DNA of 18,898 bases from contig CAYPPG010000100.1 of assembly GCA_964412555.1 (NCBI GenBank), positions 1-18,898 of the forward strand, written 5' to 3'. Below, piece after piece: positions 15,082-18,898 of the stretch (the first letter of the stretch is position 1; every line of letters begins with the position of its first letter). The notes under the pieces are model-generated. The model was not told where the DNA came from. It ran no database searches and was given only the letters and a program-made list of their open reading frames with translations. Source of the stretch: CAYPPG01 sp964412555. Lineage in GTDB: Bacteria > Hinthialibacterota > Hinthialibacteria > Hinthialibacterales > Hinthialibacteraceae. Both the position numbers and the translations under genes were made by a program.

Positions 15082-16494
15082 ATGAACGGTTCTATGGTAC
15101 TACCAATGAATGAATCCCCAATTTCTTCTACATCAGTAGAAGAAATATCTTCCGAGAGAGAGGGCTTATTGCAAGCATTGGAGCGTTATTGTGAGCAAAG
15201 TCATTTATATGCGTGGTCTCATCTTCAACCTGTGGTGGAATCGCCACCGGCCCTGATGTACATTTCAACGAGCAATGTATGCAATTTCCGCTGTAAAGTA
15301 TGCGCCTGGAAGGATGCGATGCGCCGTGGTTGCGCTGAAAATGAAGAGAAAGCAATGGGGCTTATGTCCTTCGATTTGTTTCAGCGAATCGTAGATATGA
15401 TTCCGGAAGGGGTGGCGCGGGTATATCTGATGAAAATCGGTGAACCGATGCTCAATCCCGCTTTACCCAAAATGATGAAATGGATCAAAGAGCAAAGACC
15501 GGAAGTCGAAATTGCCATTCATACAAACGGTTCATATTTGCATGATCCTGAATTGATCGATCATATTTTGCACTATGTAGATTTTTTCTCGATTTCAGTT
15601 TTTGCGCTCGAAAGAGAGCGATATCACCAGTTGCACGGGCGAGATTTTTTCCCACAACTGATGGAGAATCTAAAGTCTTTTCATCGTGCTTTTCGTAAAG
15701 CGAAACGTAAACCCAAAGTCTATTTTGATTATGTTCGTCAAATTGGTAATTGTACAGAAAGCGACGAGAAAGTTTTTGCCTTTTTTCATGAACATTTTCC
15801 CGCTTTTGCCACCGGTATTCATTACCCGTTCAATTATCAAGGATTCGGAGAAGAAGGTGATCTTCAGTTATTTGAAACACTCCCCCCCGAGGAATATCCA
15901 ATATGTGTTCTACCATGGATGTCATTGACTGTTTTATGGGATGGGAAAGTGGATTATTGTTTTGTGGAACCTCAGGAAAAATATTTTTTGGGGGACGTCA
16001 AGAATGCAACCCTTTCTGAAATTTGGTGGGGGGAATCATATCAAAATTTCCGGCGAATGTTTATCGAGAAACGGTTTGAAGAAATGCAGAAGAATCAAAT
16101 ACATTGCCAGTCGTGTTCCTGGCTTTTCGGCTTAAAAACGCAGTCGGCAGAGACGTTGGCGTTGAGTTCCAAATACTTTCATGTTGGTGATGAAGAAGTA
16201 AGGGAGTTGAATGGAGATCCAGAAATCAAAACGAGAGGGTATGAATATCTTGGAAGTGGTTATCATCATTATTTGCGGGGGGAATTAGAACATGCGTTCC
16301 AGGATTTTTTCTTGGCTTTCACTACATCACGTGAGAGCAATGTGAAACACAAAGCAGAGCGTTGGTTTCACAATGTACAAAAAGTCTTTGCGATGAGAAA
16401 ACCACTCGAATTATGGGAGAATCATTTGCAAAGGGAAAGCAAGAGTTTACGGGAATTGCATCGAACGCGCTATGCCAAGACCAATCCGTATTGA
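15082..16494 (+). CDS. Radical SAM/SPASM-domain protein with C-terminal helical extension
   Basis: 470 aa. The radical SAM cluster motif is CNFRCKVC (C67, C71, C74) in a PF04055 domain of about 58-250, preceded by a 55-residue N-terminal segment. A SPASM/twitch-type region (about 272-348) has Cys275, Cys293, Cys342 and Cys345 (HCQSC), suited to one auxiliary iron-sulfur cluster. Residues 350-470 form a helical extension with many Tyr, His and Glu, not part of the usual family. Such enzymes modify peptides or small molecules through a 5'-deoxyadenosyl radical. Start ATG has AAGGGA at good spacing, and an in-frame TAA lies immediately before it. It follows the small ORF by 68 nt and overlaps the next gene's open frame by 23 nt. 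Confidence 0.88.
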   Translation: MNGSMVLPMNESPISSTSVEEISSEREGLLQALERYCEQSHLYAWSHLQPVVESPPALMYISTSNVCNFRCKVCAWKDAMRRGCAENEEKAMGLMSFDLFQRIVDMIPEGVARVYLMKIGEPMLNPALPKMMKWIKEQRPEVEIAIHTNGSYLHDPELIDHILHYVDFFSISVFALERERYHQLHGRDFFPQLMENLKSFHRAFRKAKRKPKVYFDYVRQIGNCTESDEKVFAFFHEHFPAFATGIHYPFNYQGFGEEGDLQLFETLPPEEYPICVLPWMSLTVLWDGKVDYCFVEPQEKYFLGDVKNATLSEIWWGESYQNFRRMFIEKRFEEMQKNQIHCQSCSWLFGLKTQSAETLALSSKYFHVGDEEVRELNGDPEIKTRGYEYLGSGYHHYLRGELEHAFQDFFLAFTTSRESNVKHKAERWFHNVQKVFAMRKPLELWENHLQRESKSLRELHRTRYAKTNPY

Positions 16495-17818
16495 TATCCA
16501 TGAATTTGAACTTAGAAAGTATGGTAGAATCATGATTCCACAAACCGAACCAATTTGCAAAACCTTTCAGCCGTTTTCTTCGCAGTCAAATTGGAATAGT
16601 CCTGGATTTAAAAAGGAGTATGAAACGTACGCAAAGGATTTGGAACAACAGATCGACGATGAGCGTATCGTTGTCGCGATGAAGCATAAATTGATTCGCG
16701 CCTTATATTGGGTAGTACCAGACGGATATGCTTTTCCTCCTCATACCGTAAATGTTAGTGTAAACAATCAATGCTTTTTTCGCTGTAAAATGTGCGATTT
16801 TGGGCAGGATACACAGGATAATTTCTTCATGCGGTATAATTTTGCCGGTTCGCGGAAACGGAAGGACCGTCAGGATTTACCCTACGAAACGTGTAAACAA
16901 ATCGTCGATCAATCCAAATGGTTTCGCCCAATCATTCGTGTCTCTTTCGTTGAACCTCTTCTCTATGAACCGTTGTTGCCGTTTTTGGAATATACAAAAG
17001 AAAATGGATTGTTTTTTTGGGTTGTCACCAATGGATTTTTGTTGGATAAGATGGCGTCTTCGTTTGTTACGCTGGGATTGGATTCTATTCGAGTGTCTCT
17101 GGATGGGCCACAAGAGATTCATGATTGGATACGCGGAGTGAAAGGCAGTTTCAGGAAAGCCATACAAGGTATCCGGATGTTGAATGAAGAGAAAACGCGG
17201 CAAAACAAGAGACGGCCGAAAATCGGTATTAATTTTACCTTGAGTAATCACAATTGTCATTATATTTACGATTTCGTGAAGACATTGGACGAACTCCAAA
17301 TAGCCCAAACTTGTGATATCATTGATATTCAATGGATTCAATACACAACTGAAGAAATGGCTAAGCGTCATAACGAATCGGATTCGTTGGTCACGAAGGA
17401 AGCGATTGAATCCTCCTCGTTGAACGGAGTCGATATCGATCAAATGGATATATCTGAGATTGAAGAGCAGTACCGGGCGGTGAAACGTGAATATCTCGAA
17501 TCCAAGAAATACAATATCCGTTTTCGTCCTTCTTTTGACGGCCAATTCCTGCAAATGCTCAAGACAGAAAAGTCTCATCTTTTTCTGAATGAAGATTCAC
17601 GGTGTTTTGCTCCGTGGTATAATTTAAATCTTAATTCATCGGGGGAGGCCAAATGTTTTCACCGCTGTTGCCTTCCCTCGTATGGGAATTTGTACGAGCA
17701 TGAAGATATTTGGGAATTGTGGAACAATGAAACCATTCGGGAGCAACGAATCAATCTTCAGAAACATGCTGTGTATCAAGGTTGTGCCCGATGTTGGGGG
17801 GGGTTTTCTCAATCCTAA
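16472..17818 (+). CDS. Second radical SAM/SPASM-domain protein
   Basis: 448 aa from ATG 16472, overlapping the previous gene by 23 nt; ATG 16532 is an alternative giving 428 aa and no overlap. Neither has a strong ribosome binding site, so coupled translation is likely. The radical SAM motif is CFFRCKMC (C101, C105, C108), followed by the strand/helix pattern of the domain (VVTNGFLL, SIRVSLDG). The C-terminal SPASM region has a Cys in RCFAPWYNL, then KCFHRCC, and ends with GCARCWGG (C438, C441), enough for one or two auxiliary clusters. It is only distantly similar to its neighbour, so this is not a recent duplication. The substrate is unknown; together with its neighbours it suggests successive oxidations or couplings on one molecule. 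Confidence 0.88.
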   Translation: MPRPIRIDIHEFELRKYGRIMIPQTEPICKTFQPFSSQSNWNSPGFKKEYETYAKDLEQQIDDERIVVAMKHKLIRALYWVVPDGYAFPPHTVNVSVNNQCFFRCKMCDFGQDTQDNFFMRYNFAGSRKRKDRQDLPYETCKQIVDQSKWFRPIIRVSFVEPLLYEPLLPFLEYTKENGLFFWVVTNGFLLDKMASSFVTLGLDSIRVSLDGPQEIHDWIRGVKGSFRKAIQGIRMLNEEKTRQNKRRPKIGINFTLSNHNCHYIYDFVKTLDELQIAQTCDIIDIQWIQYTTEEMAKRHNESDSLVTKEAIESSSLNGVDIDQMDISEIEEQYRAVKREYLESKKYNIRFRPSFDGQFLQMLKTEKSHLFLNEDSRCFAPWYNLNLNSSGEAKCFHRCCLPSYGNLYEHEDIWELWNNETIREQRINLQKHAVYQGCARCWGGFSQS

Positions 17819-17844
17819 AGGAGAAACTGACCATCGGTTGTATT

Positions 17845-18898
17845 ATGTGTTGTGAAAATTTAGTCTATCTTGTTTACCCGAATTTCCGTGATGATCTTAT
17901 TATTCACACGGGTGATATTCATGAAGGATTAGCGTCTGTGGCAGCTGTTTTGGAGCAAGCAGGTGCGACAGTGCGATTTGTTCAGATTCTCCAAAAAGAG
18001 CAACTAACCAAAACGGCGGAAGAGATAGCGAATTCCCGTCCTTTATTTACTGGGATTACGATGACGACCATGTCGGTGGAAATCTGCAGGGAATTGATTT
18101 CTCTCATCAAGGAAAAGGAGCCCAAGGCAAATATTCTTGTAGGTGGGATTCATCCAACTTTGGCGCCCGAACAAACCATTCAATTTCCTGAAATAGATAC
18201 GTTATGTATTGGTGAAGGGGAACTCCCGATTCTCCGTTTTTTTCATGCATTAAGGGATCACCAGGCAATTGATTCCATTCCCGGAATATGGAGCAAGCAG
18301 AATGGTTCCATCTCGCGAAACGCCTGTTGTTCCTTACCAGAATCATTGGATGACTATCCGTTTCCGGCATATCATTTGCTGAATTTGCGTGAGTTCTTTT
18401 ATCCTCAAAACGGAGTGGCCATTGTTCGATTGAGCCGGGGATGTCCTTTTTCCTGTACTTATTGTGCCAATAGTACTATCCGGGATGTCTACCCGAACAG
18501 GGGAAGGTATTTTCGATTTCTTTCTCCAGAACGGGCTATCCAGAAAATTCAATATCAATTATCGTTTTATGAAAAGACAAAATTGATCTCTTTTTCAGAC
18601 GATCTCTTTGTGACGAAAAGTACCTGGTTACCGACTTTTCTTTCGATGTATCAACAGGAAATCGGGCTTCCTTATGTGGTGCGGGCACGGCTGGATATAT
18701 TCAATGAGGAATGTGCGAAACTGTTAAAGACATCCGGTTGCCAATATGTGATTTTCGGATTGGAAAGCGGAAATGAAGAGATTCGCTTCAACCTGCTGAA
18801 CCGGCCAATGAAGACGCAGATCATGGTGCAAACGGCGGAACTTTGCCATCAATACAAATTGAATTTTCGTTTGTTGAACATGATTGGGCTTCCGGGTG
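17845..18898 (+). CDS. Cobalamin-binding-type radical SAM protein (3' end outside window)
   Basis: 351 codons are visible before the window ends. Residues 5-140 are a B12-binding-like Rossmann domain (PF02310). It begins ENLVYLVYPNF and continues with HEGLASVAAVLEQAGA and NILVGGIHPTLAPEQ. There is no D-x-H-x-x-G motif, as usual for this radical SAM branch. The radical SAM motif is RGCPFSCTYC (C200, C204, C207), then FSDDLF and YVIFGLESGNEE. Relatives methylate unactivated carbons or rearrange rings, with targets such as lipids, antibiotics and hopanoids. The start is odd: the ATG is 21 nt after an AAGGAG (17818-17823) that directly follows the previous stop, and only non-standard codons such as ATC 17833 lie at normal spacing. 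It begins 26 nt after the second radical SAM gene. Confidence 0.87.
   Translation, partial: MCCENLVYLVYPNFRDDLIIHTGDIHEGLASVAAVLEQAGATVRFVQILQKEQLTKTAEEIANSRPLFTGITMTTMSVEICRELISLIKEKEPKANILVGGIHPTLAPEQTIQFPEIDTLCIGEGELPILRFFHALRDHQAIDSIPGIWSKQNGSISRNACCSLPESLDDYPFPAYHLLNLREFFYPQNGVAIVRLSRGCPFSCTYCANSTIRDVYPNRGRYFRFLSPERAIQKIQYQLSFYEKTKLISFSDDLFVTKSTWLPTFLSMYQQEIGLPYVVRARLDIFNEECAKLLKTSGCQYVIFGLESGNEEIRFNLLNRPMKTQIMVQTAELCHQYKLNFRLLNMIGLPG

Noticed and set aside
16877..17578. 233-codon minus-strand frame opposite the second radical SAM gene
   Set aside because: No ribosome binding site or family motifs, and the plus strand encodes a convincing radical SAM protein throughout.
1..18898. tRNA, rRNA, CRISPR array, insertion sequence or prophage features
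   Set aside because: I saw no regularly spaced repeats, transposase frame, integrase, or conserved RNA gene sequence in the window.

Overview
The window reads as a piece of a bacterial chromosome of moderate GC content, with Gram-negative-type exported proteins. The best taxonomic hints are a Tat-exported lipoprotein of the Gfo/Idh/MocA oxidoreductase family, a secreted DUF1080 (3-keto-disaccharide hydrolase type) protein, and a large secreted clan GH-A glycoside hydrolase. This mix is typical of Planctomycetota, Verrucomicrobiota, Lentisphaerota and uncultured relatives such as Hydrogenedentota or Sumerlaeota. No rRNA or tRNA marker is present, so this placement is inference.

Positions 1-3530 (+ strand) form one tight gene string. 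It starts with the end of an osmoprotectant ABC permease, followed by its substrate-binding lipoprotein and a MarC-family membrane protein. Then come two different DUF488 proteins and a protein resembling the dual-OB-domain family. Genes overlap or lie within about 30 nt of each other. A strong hairpin terminator at 3634-3659 separates this string from the convergent genes that follow.

Positions 3688-10267 (- strand) are a carbohydrate region: the Gfo/Idh/MocA lipoprotein, the DUF1080 protein, a VapBC-like toxin-antitoxin pair, and the glycoside hydrolase. The hydrolase looks frameshifted. A 53-aa signal-peptide reading frame (10106-10267) stops just before the 922-aa catalytic frame (7327-10095), and loss of a single base would join them.

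Positions 10586-18898 (+ strand) hold the most interesting part, an apparent biosynthetic operon that runs off the right edge. In order it contains: an amidohydrolase-2 family protein; a 704-aa fusion of a 4-hydroxy-2-oxovalerate-aldolase-like module to a Rossmann dehydrogenase-like module; an ATP-grasp ligase; a 35-codon small ORF with its own promoter-like extended -10 and a good ribosome binding site; two different radical SAM/SPASM proteins; and a cobalamin-binding-type radical SAM protein cut by the window end. A working model is that the aldolase/dehydrogenase builds a carbon skeleton, the ATP-grasp enzyme forms an amide or ester bond, and the radical SAM enzymes functionalise the product. 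The substrate is unknown. Whether the small ORF encodes a peptide substrate or a plain leader is open.
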